Shown here in pieces: positions 44,724 through 53,296 of a stretch of DNA of 64,000 nt. Where the stretch lies: assembly GCA_046152955.1 (NCBI GenBank), contig JBJXGA010000095.1:1-64000 (forward strand). The letters are read 5' to 3'. Under the pieces are notes generated by a model. The model was not told the origin of the DNA and ran no database searches. It worked only from the letters and a program-made list of their open reading frames with translations. The translations under genes were made by a program, and so were the position numbers. Origin of the DNA: SIAF01 sp046152955. Lineage in GTDB: Bacteria; Planctomycetota; Planctomycetia; Planctomycetales; Planctomycetaceae. Position 1 is the stretch's first letter. Each line of letters opens with the position of its first letter.

Positions 44724-45986
44724 GTGGCTCTGCAAACCCGTTTGACCCTCCTGGCCTGGTTGCTCTGTTTCGTCCCGCCTACGGCCACCCTGAACGCCCA
44801 TGACTGGCCCCAATTCCGCGGCCCCACCGGCCAGGGGCATGCCGCGGGGGAACTTCCGACCCAGTGGAGTCCTACCGAGAACATCGTCTGGCGGCACGCG
44901 ATTCCGGGCAAGGGGTGGTCCTCTCCCATCGTTCTGGGGCGGCGCGTCGTGCTGACGACGGCAACGCCCGTCACCGACGACGAGAAAGGAGCCCAGTCCC
45001 TCAGCGTCCTCTGCCTGGATCGTGAGTCGGGAGAGCCGCTCTGGACCGTCCCCCTGTTCGAGCAGCCGGCCGGTGTCACCATTCATGGGAAGAACAGCCA
45101 TGCCAGCGCCACTCCCGCCTCCGACGGCGAACGGATTTACGTGCATTTTGGGACGCACGGCACGGCCGCGTTGGATCTGGAGGGGAACATCCTCTGGAAA
45201 ACGACCGATCTGCACTACAGCCCGGTACATGGGAACGGAGGTTCCCCAGTTCTGGTGGACGATCTGGTGATCGTCAGTTGCGATGGATCAGACGTGCAGT
45301 TCGTTGCCGCACTGGCCAAACAAACGGGCCTCCTCCGCTGGAAGACTCCGCGGAGCGTCAAAGCCGACAAAGGGTTTTCGTTTGGAACCCCGCTGGTGAT
45401 CGAGGTGGACGGCGCGCGGCAGCTTGTCAGCCAGGGCTCTGATGCGGTCATGGCGTATCGCATTGAAGATGGATCCGAACTGTGGCGGGTGCGCTATCCC
45501 GGTGGGTTTTCGGTCGTTCCGCGCCCGGTGTTTGGCGGCGGGTTGTTGTTCGTCTGCAGCGGCTACAACACCCCGGTGCTGTTGGCAATTCGCCCGGCGG
45601 GAGCCGCCGGGGACGTGAGCCAAACGCACATCGCCTGGCAGTTGAAAAAGGGGGTTCCGCACAATCCGTCGCCGTTGCTGGTGGATCAGGCCTTGTACCT
45701 TGTTTCCGACAACGGGGTGGTCAGCTGCCTGGAAGCGGAGACGGGCCAGTCCCACTGGCAACAGCGACTGGGGGGGAATTTCTCCGCCTCTCCGCTCCTG
45801 GCCAACGGCAAGATTTATGTGCAAAGCGAAGAAGGGGAGGGCTACGTGTTCGCCGCCGACCCGGCGGGGTATCAGGAACTGGGCCGCAATTCGATCGGAG
45901 AGCGAGCCCTGGCGTCGTACGCCGTAAGCGGCCGGTCGGTGTTTATCCGTTCGGAGGGACACCTGGCCCACATCGCACAGCACTGA
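44724..45986 (+). CDS. Secreted PQQ-like beta-propeller protein
   Basis: A 420-residue protein with a signal peptide (LTLLAWLLCFVPPTATLNA) and then WPQFRGPTGQG, followed by propeller repeats of the PQQ/WD type (for example GEPLWTVPLF, GLLRWKTP, GSELWRVRYP, GQSHWQQRLG). Such proteins are common in planctomycetes; no PQQ or metal ligands are identifiable, so a structural or binding role is as likely as an enzyme. I chose GTG 44724 because the signal peptide begins right there; the open frame extends upstream into greA. Confidence 0.85.
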   Translation: MALQTRLTLLAWLLCFVPPTATLNAHDWPQFRGPTGQGHAAGELPTQWSPTENIVWRHAIPGKGWSSPIVLGRRVVLTTATPVTDDEKGAQSLSVLCLDRESGEPLWTVPLFEQPAGVTIHGKNSHASATPASDGERIYVHFGTHGTAALDLEGNILWKTTDLHYSPVHGNGGSPVLVDDLVIVSCDGSDVQFVAALAKQTGLLRWKTPRSVKADKGFSFGTPLVIEVDGARQLVSQGSDAVMAYRIEDGSELWRVRYPGGFSVVPRPVFGGGLLFVCSGYNTPVLLAIRPAGAAGDVSQTHIAWQLKKGVPHNPSPLLVDQALYLVSDNGVVSCLEAETGQSHWQQRLGGNFSASPLLANGKIYVQSEEGEGYVFAADPAGYQELGRNSIGERALASYAVSGRSVFIRSEGHLAHIAQH

Positions 45987-45999
45987 TGACCAAAGAACG

Positions 46000-46034
46000 A
46001 ACCCGCGCCGTGGGATAAGCCCCCGGCGCGGGTT
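46000..46034 (+). terminator. Intrinsic terminator after the beta-propeller gene
   Basis: AACCCGCGCC (46000-46009) pairs perfectly with GGCGCGGGTT (46025-46034), followed by TTCTG. The T-run is short but the stem is strong, and it lies 14 bp after the stop codon. Confidence 0.75.
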
Positions 46035-46124
46035 TCTGAATGACCGGATTGTGTTGCCGACCGAAACGATGTACGCCTGGAACGTTCAGACGCACGCCGA
46101 GCCGGGCGCCAGGGTCGAATCGCC

Positions 46125-46451
46125 TCAGTCTTCGTCTTCCACCTCGGCATCGCCGTCGGCATGGACGACAAGCTGCGGAGCAGCCTGTTCCAGAGCCCCC
46201 ATCAGATCCGCCTCGTGGGGACCATGTTCGTAGCAGTCAGAATCGTGCCAAAGCGGCAGACCGGCGGCGTAACGCGCCGACAGCATCATGACTTTTTCCT
46301 CTGAACCAGGCCGCGCCTGAGTTGCTTTGAACGGATTGATTCCCATGGCTTTGAATTCCTCGAGGTCGAATGTCGCCCCATTGTCGTCAAGATCGTAATC
46401 GAGATTGTCTAACGTCTCGGAGTCGATGTCCTCATCAACGTCCACCAGCAT
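46125..46451 (-). CDS. Short acidic conserved-looking protein (108 residues)
   Basis: A 108-residue very acidic protein (both ends rich in Asp/Glu). The middle has ATQARPGSEEKVMMLSARYAAG and GLPLWHDSDC, a PG-x-K-x-x-x-L-x-x-R-x-x-x-G-x-PL-x-H-x-x-D pattern I recall from many short planctomycete proteins. GGGGAAG precedes the ATG. Function unknown. Confidence 0.8.
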   Translation of the reverse strand: MLVDVDEDIDSETLDNLDYDLDDNGATFDLEEFKAMGINPFKATQARPGSEEKVMMLSARYAAGLPLWHDSDCYEHGPHEADLMGALEQAAPQLVVHADGDAEVEDED

Positions 46452-46985
46452 TTCGCACTTCCCCCTTCAAAAAAACACAAACACACAACAACGCACCAAC
46501 ATCTCACTGCGTGAAGCCGGTTTCGCCAATCGCTCCCTCCGCTCACCCGAACGCTTGCGGAGTCACCTCGAAAGGTCGCCGCTCCCAGGACGGGTTGATG
46601 GCACGGACTCGAAGTTTTCTGGGGTACAGACCCACGCCGTGTGGGAGGAGGGACAAAGGCAGGCAGGCCGACAGTTCACATGATCGATTTTTTTATGGTT
46701 GGGGGTAAAAGTCAACAAAAAAATCGGGGAAACCATGAAGAATTCAAGAATTCCTCGTTCCTCCCACGACGCACGGACGTGATCCCAGCCGACATTTTTT
46801 TCACGTTTCCCTCCCTGGCTCACGATTCCCCGCTGATTTCAGGCATTCGCAACGAAATTCTCCATTCACACTGGACGCGCGAATCCGGCGCGATTGCGCC
46901 GATTACAAAATCTGGGAGAGACGCGTCCGCCGGCGAGTCCAGGAAGCCAAATCGTCGGCCTCCCCGACTGGCCCCCAATCCCGCC
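46452..46985. other. Intergenic region with A/T-rich hairpin
   Basis: About 534 bp between the short acidic gene (read leftward) and the sigma54 activator gene (also leftward). No gene is supported. It contains a palindromic A/T-rich hairpin (46685-46726) and stretches of lower GC than the surroundings. Confidence 0.55.
46685..46726. terminator. Palindromic A/T-rich hairpin, possible terminator
   Basis: CGATTTTTTT (46685-46694) and AAAAAAATCG (46717-46726) are exact inverted copies; GTTG/CAAC extends the stem inside. The symmetric T-runs could end transcription in either direction. It lies about 260 nt downstream of the sigma54 activator. Confidence 0.45.
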
Positions 46986-48974
46986 TCAATGCGGACGCGA
47001 GACCTGATACCGCTTGAGCTTGCGGTCCAGCGTCGAGCGCTCAATGCCCAGCACCTGCGCGGCCTGGGACTTGTTCCACCCCAGGCGGTCCAGGACCGCC
47101 AGGATGTGCTGTTGCTCCACCGCTTCCAGGGTGATGTCGCCAAAGCCCGCCATGTCACCCACCGCGGCTGCGTGCCGATGCTCCTCGCCTCCCCCCAACC
47201 CGCTCACCTGGATGTCCCCGACTCCCACCAGTTCGCCGGTGCTCATGATCACCGCTCGTTCGACTGTGTTCTGCAACTCGCGGACATTCCCCGGCCAGTC
47301 GTAGGCCGAGAGTTTGTCGAGCGCCGCCGGGGTGAAGTCTCGCACATTGCGTCCCGTCTTGCTGGCGAAGCGTTCCAGGAAATACCGGGCGAGCTGCGGA
47401 ACATCTCCTTCGTGCTCGCGGAGCGGCGGCACCATCATCTCCACCACGTGCAAGCGGAAGTACAAATCCTTACGGAAGACCCCTTCGTCCACCGCCTTTT
47501 CCAGATCGCGGTTGGTGGCCGCCACCACCCGCACATCCACCTGAATCGGCGAGTTGCCCCCCACCCGTTCGAACGGATGCCCTTCCAGAACGCGCAGGAA
47601 TTTGGCCTGGATCGTCGGGCCCATTTCTCCCACTTCGTCGAGGAACAGCGTCCCTTTGTGTGCCTGTTCAAACTTGCCCACTTTGCGGCTGGTGGCGCCG
47701 GTGAACGACCCTTTTTCGTGCCCGAACAATTCGCTCTCCAACAGGCTCTCGGTGAGCGCGGCGCAGTTCATGCAGACGAACGGACCGTTGCGGCGGCGGC
47801 TGTTGAAATGGATGGCCCGCGCCACGAGTTCTTTGCCCACGCCGCTTTCCCCGCGGATGAGGGCCGTCGCGTCGGTCGGCGCGATGCGGACGATCTTCGA
47901 CTTGAGCGCCTGCATGCTGGGGCTTTCTCCCACCAATTCGCTCTCGATTCCCAATTGCTCGCGGAGCTTGGCGTTTTCGTTGCGGACCTGTGCCAGCCCA
48001 TCCGCCAGTTTCTCCTGGCGCAACAGATTGTCGAGCGCCCCGGCGCACTGATCGGCCACCGCCAGAGTGAACTCCAGGTCGCCATGTTCCAGTTTTTTGT
48101 CCGAATTCGTCGAGTACAGATGCACCAGTCCAAATATGCGCTTGCCCAATCGAATGGGGGCGCAGATCACGCTCTTGGCCTGAATCTCTCCCAGACTGTC
48201 CCGATTGACCAGCAAGCTGTCGTCCGAGACGTCCCTGGCAAGGATCGCTTCGCGGCTCATGAGGACCGTGCTCGACAGATATTCTGAAACCCGCTGATAC
48301 GGTTGTTCGCCTGTGGACCGATATGCGACCAGCGACAATTCACCCGTCTCATCCCCCGCGTTGACGGGGGCCGGCAGCAGGAGCAACGCGCCAATGTCGG
48401 CAGCGGTCCCCGAGGCCAGTCCCGACAGCACGATCTCCGCCAGTTGCTTGGAGTTGTTGGCACTCCCCATGTCGAGTGCCAGGCGGTACAACTGCCCCAA
48501 TTCGCGACTGGTCCGATCCCGGTCGATCGTTGCGGAGCGCGTTCCCGCCACGAAGGGATTCGCCGTCGCGCGGTGGATGATCGTCGGTTCGGTCGCGGTG
48601 GGGGAGAAGTCGAGAACGTCGGCCGTGAGATTCCCCGGCTCTCCGTCTTCGGATTCCGAGCCCGGAAAGGCTTGCGACAGGTCGTAGGTGAACGCCAGCT
48701 CGCACGGGCCGATTTCAATCACCTGTCCCGGCTGCAGCGGGACTTCCCCCTCGATGGTCTCGCCGTCCAACTGGGTGCCGTTGCGGCTTTGCAGATCGCG
48801 CAACTTCCACACCGACCCGCTTTGAAAGACCTCGCAATGATGTCGGCTGCAGACATCATCCTGCAGGACAATCCGGTTGGTCGGCGCGCGGCCGATGGTC
48901 ATGACTTGACCCGGAGTCAGGCGATACACGTCTCGCCATTTGTTTCCCTCGCGAACGACCAGATACGCAATCAT
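46986..48974 (-). CDS. FHA-GAF sigma54-dependent transcriptional activator
   Basis: A 662-residue enhancer-binding protein: N-terminal FHA domain (IGRAPTNRIVLQDD, SRHHCEV, LQSRNGTQLDG), GAF domain (about 140-310), AAA+ ATPase (GESGVGKELVARAIH, Walker B region GTLFLDEVGEM) and a Fis-type HTH at the C-terminus. The sigma54 contact loop reads GSFTGA instead of the usual GAFTGA; Ser at this place is known in some members. The FHA input suggests control by Ser/Thr phosphorylation. I chose ATG 48974; a TTG at 49010 is weaker. Confidence 0.93.
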   Translation of the reverse strand: MIAYLVVREGNKWRDVYRLTPGQVMTIGRAPTNRIVLQDDVCSRHHCEVFQSGSVWKLRDLQSRNGTQLDGETIEGEVPLQPGQVIEIGPCELAFTYDLSQAFPGSESEDGEPGNLTADVLDFSPTATEPTIIHRATANPFVAGTRSATIDRDRTSRELGQLYRLALDMGSANNSKQLAEIVLSGLASGTAADIGALLLLPAPVNAGDETGELSLVAYRSTGEQPYQRVSEYLSSTVLMSREAILARDVSDDSLLVNRDSLGEIQAKSVICAPIRLGKRIFGLVHLYSTNSDKKLEHGDLEFTLAVADQCAGALDNLLRQEKLADGLAQVRNENAKLREQLGIESELVGESPSMQALKSKIVRIAPTDATALIRGESGVGKELVARAIHFNSRRRNGPFVCMNCAALTESLLESELFGHEKGSFTGATSRKVGKFEQAHKGTLFLDEVGEMGPTIQAKFLRVLEGHPFERVGGNSPIQVDVRVVAATNRDLEKAVDEGVFRKDLYFRLHVVEMMVPPLREHEGDVPQLARYFLERFASKTGRNVRDFTPAALDKLSAYDWPGNVRELQNTVERAVIMSTGELVGVGDIQVSGLGGGEEHRHAAAVGDMAGFGDITLEAVEQQHILAVLDRLGWNKSQAAQVLGIERSTLDRKLKRYQVSRPH

Positions 48975-49220
48975 CGGGAGTGGGTAGGGATGCAGGAATG
49001 ATGTGACCAATGGCCGCCAGGGACACGCCGCCTCGCGTGCTCCGAAGCTTGCCTAGTGCATTGTAGTCGACCCGTGCAAAATTGAACATGCCTCCCATCC
49101 ATTTGGATTGAACATCCGGCGAGAAAAGCACTTGCAAATGATCGAGTTTCGCGTCATTGTAGAGATGGATCAAGCCCCGACCCACTTTCCTTTTCTACCC
49201 AACCATCCCAGGTATTCCAC

Positions 49221-49664
49221 ATGCCCCCCTGGCCCGGCGGACCCTGCCCCGAATGCGGCGAAGACATGCCGGAAAAACTGATCCATTGTTTCAGTTGCCG
49301 GGCGCTGCTCAACACCGACCTGGACCCTGACAGCGTCGAAATTCCCGAATTCGTCCCGCTCAAGGAGATCGAGCCGCTGGTCGAACTGGAACGCCGCGGT
49401 TACTACTTGAGCTGCCCCCACTGCACGCGGGAATTGCGGGTCAATGCGCGGTTTTTGGGGCAGTCGGTGAGCTGCAAGCAGTGCAACGGCGCGTTTGTCC
49501 TCGATTTCAAGGACGAAGCGATTCGGAAAACCGGCGTTTACGTCCGCTGTCCCCAGTGCCAGGGGCGGTTACGGATGTCGTTGAAATACGTGGGGCTGAA
49601 AGTCGCCTGCAAAGAATGCGGCGGACGCCTGAAAGTGATCGATGGTCCTCCCGCAGCCGAGTGA
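49221..49664 (+). CDS. Small zinc-ribbon protein
   Basis: A 147-residue protein with three CxxC pairs (CPECG and CFSC; CPHC and CKQC; CPQC and CKEC), consistent with up to three zinc ribbons. It has no membrane segment or enzyme domain. Function unknown, probably in nucleic-acid or protein binding. It converges with pheS. Confidence 0.8.
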   Translation: MPPWPGGPCPECGEDMPEKLIHCFSCRALLNTDLDPDSVEIPEFVPLKEIEPLVELERRGYYLSCPHCTRELRVNARFLGQSVSCKQCNGAFVLDFKDEAIRKTGVYVRCPQCQGRLRMSLKYVGLKVACKECGGRLKVIDGPPAAE

Positions 49665-49705
49665 CCTCAGCCCCTCCCCTTGAGGGAACGCCTCCGTGTC
49701 AGCGA

Positions 49706-50731
49706 TTAGAACTGTTCGAGAAATCGCAGGTCGTTGCCGGTGAACAGGCGGATGTCCGGAATTCCGTGACGGCGCATGCAAAACCGCTCGACCCCCAGTC
49801 CAAACGCAAACCCGCTGACCTGGTCCGGATCGTAACCGACGGCGGTCAACACGTGCGGATCCACCATCCCCGCGCCGCCGATCTCCAGCCACGGCTTTCC
49901 CGGTTCATCCCAGCTCATGTCAACTTCCACTGACGGTTCGGTGAACGGGAAAAATGACGGTCGGAAGCGAATGTGGACGTCGTGCCCCAGGTACGCCCTC
50001 GCAAAGAGCCTCAAGACGGTCTTCAACGCCGCCATCGTGACTCCTTCCCCCACCATCAAGCCTTCCATCTGATGGAACATGCAGGAGTGCGTGGCGTCAA
50101 TCGTATCGGGACGGTATACGCGCCCCACTGAAATGATTCGGACCGGAGGTTTGGTTTTCTCCATCACCCGAATCTGAACGGTCGACGTCTGGCTCCGCAA
50201 CAATCGCGGGCCGCCGTCGGCGGCAGCGCCGCTGGCGACCCCGGCTGTCGCCAGATAGAAATTGTCGAGCGGATCCCGCGCGGGGTGATCGTGCGGAATG
50301 TTCAGCGCCTGGAAATTGTGGTACTCGTCTTCGATCTCCGGGCCATCGGCGACGGTGAACCCAAACCGCCCCATGATGTCCTTGAAATCCAGAATCGTTT
50401 GGGTCAAAGGGTGACGCCGTCCCCGCGCAGGAGAAGTCCCCGGCAGCGTGACATCCAGCCCCGCAGCCATCGACTTGGGACGAGCCAGCGCCCGTAGCCT
50501 GGCTTCCAGGGCCGCTGTGACGGAAGTTTTGGCGGCATTGAAGCGCCGTCCCCAGAGGGGCTTTTGCTCGGGGGTCGCCTTCCCCAGGAATCCCTGCAAT
50601 TCTCGCAAGCGCCCCTGCCGAGCCCCCAGGAACTGAATGCGAATCTGCTCCAGTGCGGCATCCCCCTCTGCCGCCTGAATGGCGGCCAAGGCGCTCGCTT
50701 CAAATTCGTCCAGTAGCGCGATCAGATCCAC
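49706..50731 (-). CDS. pheS: Phenylalanine--tRNA ligase alpha subunit
   Basis: A 341-residue class II aminoacyl-tRNA synthetase subunit. Seen: N-terminal coiled coil (about 1-80), HPLTQT, motif 2 region (SCMFHQMEGL), the FRPSFFPFTEPSVEVD block and C-terminal motif 3 region GFAFGLGVERFCMRRHGI. GTG start. Last gene of the infC-rpmI-rplT-pheS operon. The beta subunit gene (pheT) is not in the window to its left, so it is elsewhere. Confidence 0.96.
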   Translation of the reverse strand: MDLIALLDEFEASALAAIQAAEGDAALEQIRIQFLGARQGRLRELQGFLGKATPEQKPLWGRRFNAAKTSVTAALEARLRALARPKSMAAGLDVTLPGTSPARGRRHPLTQTILDFKDIMGRFGFTVADGPEIEDEYHNFQALNIPHDHPARDPLDNFYLATAGVASGAAADGGPRLLRSQTSTVQIRVMEKTKPPVRIISVGRVYRPDTIDATHSCMFHQMEGLMVGEGVTMAALKTVLRLFARAYLGHDVHIRFRPSFFPFTEPSVEVDMSWDEPGKPWLEIGGAGMVDPHVLTAVGYDPDQVSGFAFGLGVERFCMRRHGIPDIRLFTGNDLRFLEQF

Positions 50732-50812
50732 GACGTTCTGCCGAACTCACGACCGGAATTCAATTCGACGGGCCCAGAATTGACGAGCCCCGTATCGACG
50801 AGCACAGCCCAA

Positions 50813-51187
50813 TCAGGCGGCGGTTCCCGAGGTCTGGGCCAGTTCCGCCTGCGCCAGTTTCACCAGATCGTCGAACATGTGCGGAGAATGAATCGCCAAT
50901 TCGCTGAGCGACTTGCGGTCCAGCCCCACCTTGGCCCGCGTCAGCCCATTGATGAACTGCGAGTAGCGCATGCCGCGCGCCCGGCACGCGGCGGTCAAAC
51001 GGGTGATCCACAAGGCGCGAAACGACCGCTTCTTGGCTCGGCGATCCCGGAAGGCGAACGCGCGCGCTCGCAACAGGGTCTCCGTCGCCATCTTAACCAG
51101 TTTTCCGCGGGCGCCCCAATTTCCTTTGACGTCGTGCAACAAACGTCGGCGAGCTCTTCGGCGTGCGGCTGTTTTTCTTGCTCTCAT
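50813..51187 (-). CDS. rplT: Ribosomal protein bL20
   Basis: A 124-residue 50S subunit protein. The basic N-terminus (RARKTAARRRARRRL), the LRARAFAFRDRRAKKRSFR segment and SQFINGLTRAKVGLDRKSLSELA are classic. Known to repress its own operon in several bacteria. Lies 105 bp after rpmI. Confidence 0.97.
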   Translation of the reverse strand: MRARKTAARRRARRRLLHDVKGNWGARGKLVKMATETLLRARAFAFRDRRAKKRSFRALWITRLTAACRARGMRYSQFINGLTRAKVGLDRKSLSELAIHSPHMFDDLVKLAQAELAQTSGTAA

Positions 51188-51292
51188 CTGACTCTGCCTG
51201 ACAAATTGGAATTGCGATTCGTGTGTCTGCGTGGATCCGGGAGTCCGCTCCCAGCCTCCGTCCGGCGTTTCCCGCGGGACGCTGCCGTGTCG

Positions 51293-51493
51293 TTACAGGC
51301 CGGGACGCAGCCCTTCCAGGATATGGTCGGCCCAAACACCCCCCACCACCGCGTCTTGACGCAGGTGCCGCTTGCGGGCCGACGTCTTCCCCGACAGCAA
51401 GTGCCCGCGCCCCCGCTTGCGGTGCTTGACCTTGCCCGAGGCGGTCAGCTTGTAGCGTTTCTTCATTCCCTTGTGAGTCTTCTGCTTGGGCAT
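51293..51493 (-). CDS. rpmI: Ribosomal protein bL35
   Basis: A 66-residue 50S protein: MPKQKTHKGMKKRYKLTASG, then KHRKRGRGHLLSGKT and KRHLRQDAV. In place between infC and rplT, with a 200-bp gap to infC. Confidence 0.97.
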   Translation of the reverse strand: MPKQKTHKGMKKRYKLTASGKVKHRKRGRGHLLSGKTSARKRHLRQDAVVGGVWADHILEGLRPGL

Positions 51494-51693
51494 GGTCGTG
51501 GTGACGATGGTCGAAAGGCGTGCTGGGAGGGGGGAGCCCCGTCCCTGATCTTTTGGTTTTGGACTGCGAATCGGGGAGTATAACCACCCCCCCAGGAGAT
51601 TTTCCAGCCTGGAACCGCGAAAATCCAGCCGGCCGGTGCATTTCCAGCCGGGAATCCGCCGCAGAATTCTTCAAAACAGCGGCCGGAAAGGGC
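51494..51693 (-). other. infC-rpmI gap with repeated GGCTGGA boxes
   Basis: On the minus strand GGCTGGA occurs three times (51603-51609, 51624-51630, 51643-51649) about 20 nt apart. A possible promoter (TGGAAA at 51601-51606, TATACT at 51577-51582, 18-bp spacer) sits before rpmI. Either could be part of L20 autoregulation, but this is weak. Confidence 0.4.
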
Positions 51694-52197
51694 TCATTTC
51701 GGGGTCAGGACGGCGGTCATGTTCCGCCCTTCCATCGAGGGGGGCTTTTCGAGCTTGGCGATGTCTTCCAGCGAGGCGATCACCCCCAGAATCATCTCCC
51801 GACCCCGGTCGACGTGGGCCATTTCGCGACCTTTGAACATGATCGTCACTTTCACCTTGTCCCGATCGGTCAGAAAGCCCCGCGCCTGCTTCACTTTGAA
51901 GTCGACGTCGTGTTCTCCCGTTTTGGGCCGCAGGCGAATCTCTTTCACCTGCACGTGGTGCGTTTTGGTACTTTTGGCCTGCTTCTTCTTTTGCTCGTAT
52001 TTGAACTTGCCATAGTCCATGATTCGGCAGACGGGCGGCCTTTCGTCGGCGGCCACTTCCACCAGATCCAAGTCTGCCTGTCGCGCCAACTCCAACGCTT
52101 CGGACGTGGGCATCGGGCCCATCAGAACTCCGCTTTGATTCACCACCCGCACCGGGGATATGCGAATCTGCTCGTTGATTCGATGCGTCGCTTCGAT
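51694..52197 (-). CDS. infC: Translation initiation factor IF-3
   Basis: A factor of 167 residues that prevents subunit joining and checks the start codon. N-domain THRINEQIRISPVRVV, linker and C-domain (IMFKGREMAHVDRG) are clear. The frame continues to a GTG at 52206, but the ribosome-binding site AAAGGG (52206-52211) would overlap it. The ATC at 52195-52197 is 8 nt from AAAGGG, so IF-3 probably starts at ATC, as E. coli infC starts at AUU for self-control. Confidence 0.93.
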   Translation of the reverse strand: MEATHRINEQIRISPVRVVNQSGVLMGPMPTSEALELARQADLDLVEVAADERPPVCRIMDYGKFKYEQKKKQAKSTKTHHVQVKEIRLRPKTGEHDVDFKVKQARGFLTDRDKVKVTIMFKGREMAHVDRGREMILGVIASLEDIAKLEKPPSMEGRNMTAVLTPK

Positions 52198-52253
52198 CGC
52201 TCCCACCCTTTCTTAGAAAAATGAACTCGACTGCCGGACCGCCGGGTTTCTAG

Positions 52254-52282
52254 TTTTTATCCGGTGTTTTGCGACACGTCAA
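52254..52282 (-). promoter_or_regulatory. Sigma70-type promoter for the infC operon
   Basis: On the minus strand TTGACG (52282-52277) and TAAAAA (52259-52254) are 17 bp apart, between fliM and infC. It gives a leader of about 50 nt. Confidence 0.55.
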
Positions 52283-52297
52283 TAACCTGGACAAAAC

Positions 52298-53275
52298 TCA
52301 ACTCGTTTCCAGCGGCTTTCCCAGCCGCGCCGCGCGATGCCCCTGCGCTTGTCCGACGGTCGCCTGGAACCGCGGTTCCCCGTCAATCGAGAGCGTCAGC
52401 GGCTCCTCCGGACTCCGACCGGTCAGCAGAATGTCCCCCACCACCAGTCCCGCCAGTTCATCGGCGCGCAACCGCACGGAGCCCAACCGCACTGCCGCCG
52501 TGGCGCTCGCCGCAACTTCACTCCCGGCCTCTCGATTGAGACGCCGCTGAATCTCCAACGGTTCCGGTTCGAGTTGGGCGCTGACCGCCAGCAGACGTTC
52601 AGCCCACTGGCTCAGTCCATCCCAGGGGAAGGCCATCCGCAACGTCCCTCCCCCGTTCCCCAGTCGCAACTCCATCGTGACGGCGATCAATCCGACCTCC
52701 GGCGCAGGGGACGTTCCGCTACCAGGGTGACAGTCCATTTGCACCACGCGAGGCTGCACGGCGACAATCCGATTCCAGGCATTTTTCCATTCCAACAGCG
52801 CGATCTGCGTAGCCCGCCCCAGCAAACGCCGCTCAATTTCTGTGAACCCGCGCTCCCACGGAATGTCCTGCGGTTCGCCGCGCCCCCCCAGCATCCGATC
52901 GATCAATACGGCTGCCAAAGCGGGGCTCCACACAAGGAATCCGATCTCCTCCAACGGGTCGATCGCCAGCGTCGTCACACAACTTCCCGAGGCCTGGGAC
53001 GCCAAAAACCCTTCGGCAGGCATCTGACCAATCTCGACGGACCGGGCAACCACAGCGCTCCCCAGCAGCCCCGCCAGTTCGCAGGCGACCGCCCCCGCAC
53101 AAACGCTATGGATAACGCGCAGCGCCGCCAGTTGTCGCGGGCTGGCCCCCCACGCCGGGATCCCCCGTGAGCCGCGCTCCCGCGCTCCGTCGACCGGCCG
53201 CGCTCGGGCGTGCGTCTGGGGATTGAGCGCCGCCAGCAGCGATTCCACTTCCGAAGGGCTCAGTATGTCTGCCAT
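52298..53275 (-). CDS. fliM: Flagellar motor switch protein FliM
   Basis: A 325-residue FliM. The CheY-binding N-terminal peptide reads MADILSPSEVESLLAAL (LSxxEIDxLL type), the middle domain contains EEIGFLVWSPALAAVLIDRMLGG, and the C-terminal SpoA domain has LRADELAGLVVGDIL. No other flagellar gene is in the window, so it is separate from the main cluster. It ends 91 bp before infC in the same direction. Confidence 0.88.
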   Translation of the reverse strand: MADILSPSEVESLLAALNPQTHARARPVDGARERGSRGIPAWGASPRQLAALRVIHSVCAGAVACELAGLLGSAVVARSVEIGQMPAEGFLASQASGSCVTTLAIDPLEEIGFLVWSPALAAVLIDRMLGGRGEPQDIPWERGFTEIERRLLGRATQIALLEWKNAWNRIVAVQPRVVQMDCHPGSGTSPAPEVGLIAVTMELRLGNGGGTLRMAFPWDGLSQWAERLLAVSAQLEPEPLEIQRRLNREAGSEVAASATAAVRLGSVRLRADELAGLVVGDILLTGRSPEEPLTLSIDGEPRFQATVGQAQGHRAARLGKPLETS

Positions 53276-53296
53276 CCCTGATCTCGATCCGTGAGT

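Noticed and set aside
46641..48287. 548-residue plus-strand open frame
   Set aside because: Antisense to the sigma54 activator, which has full FHA, GAF, AAA+ and HTH motifs.
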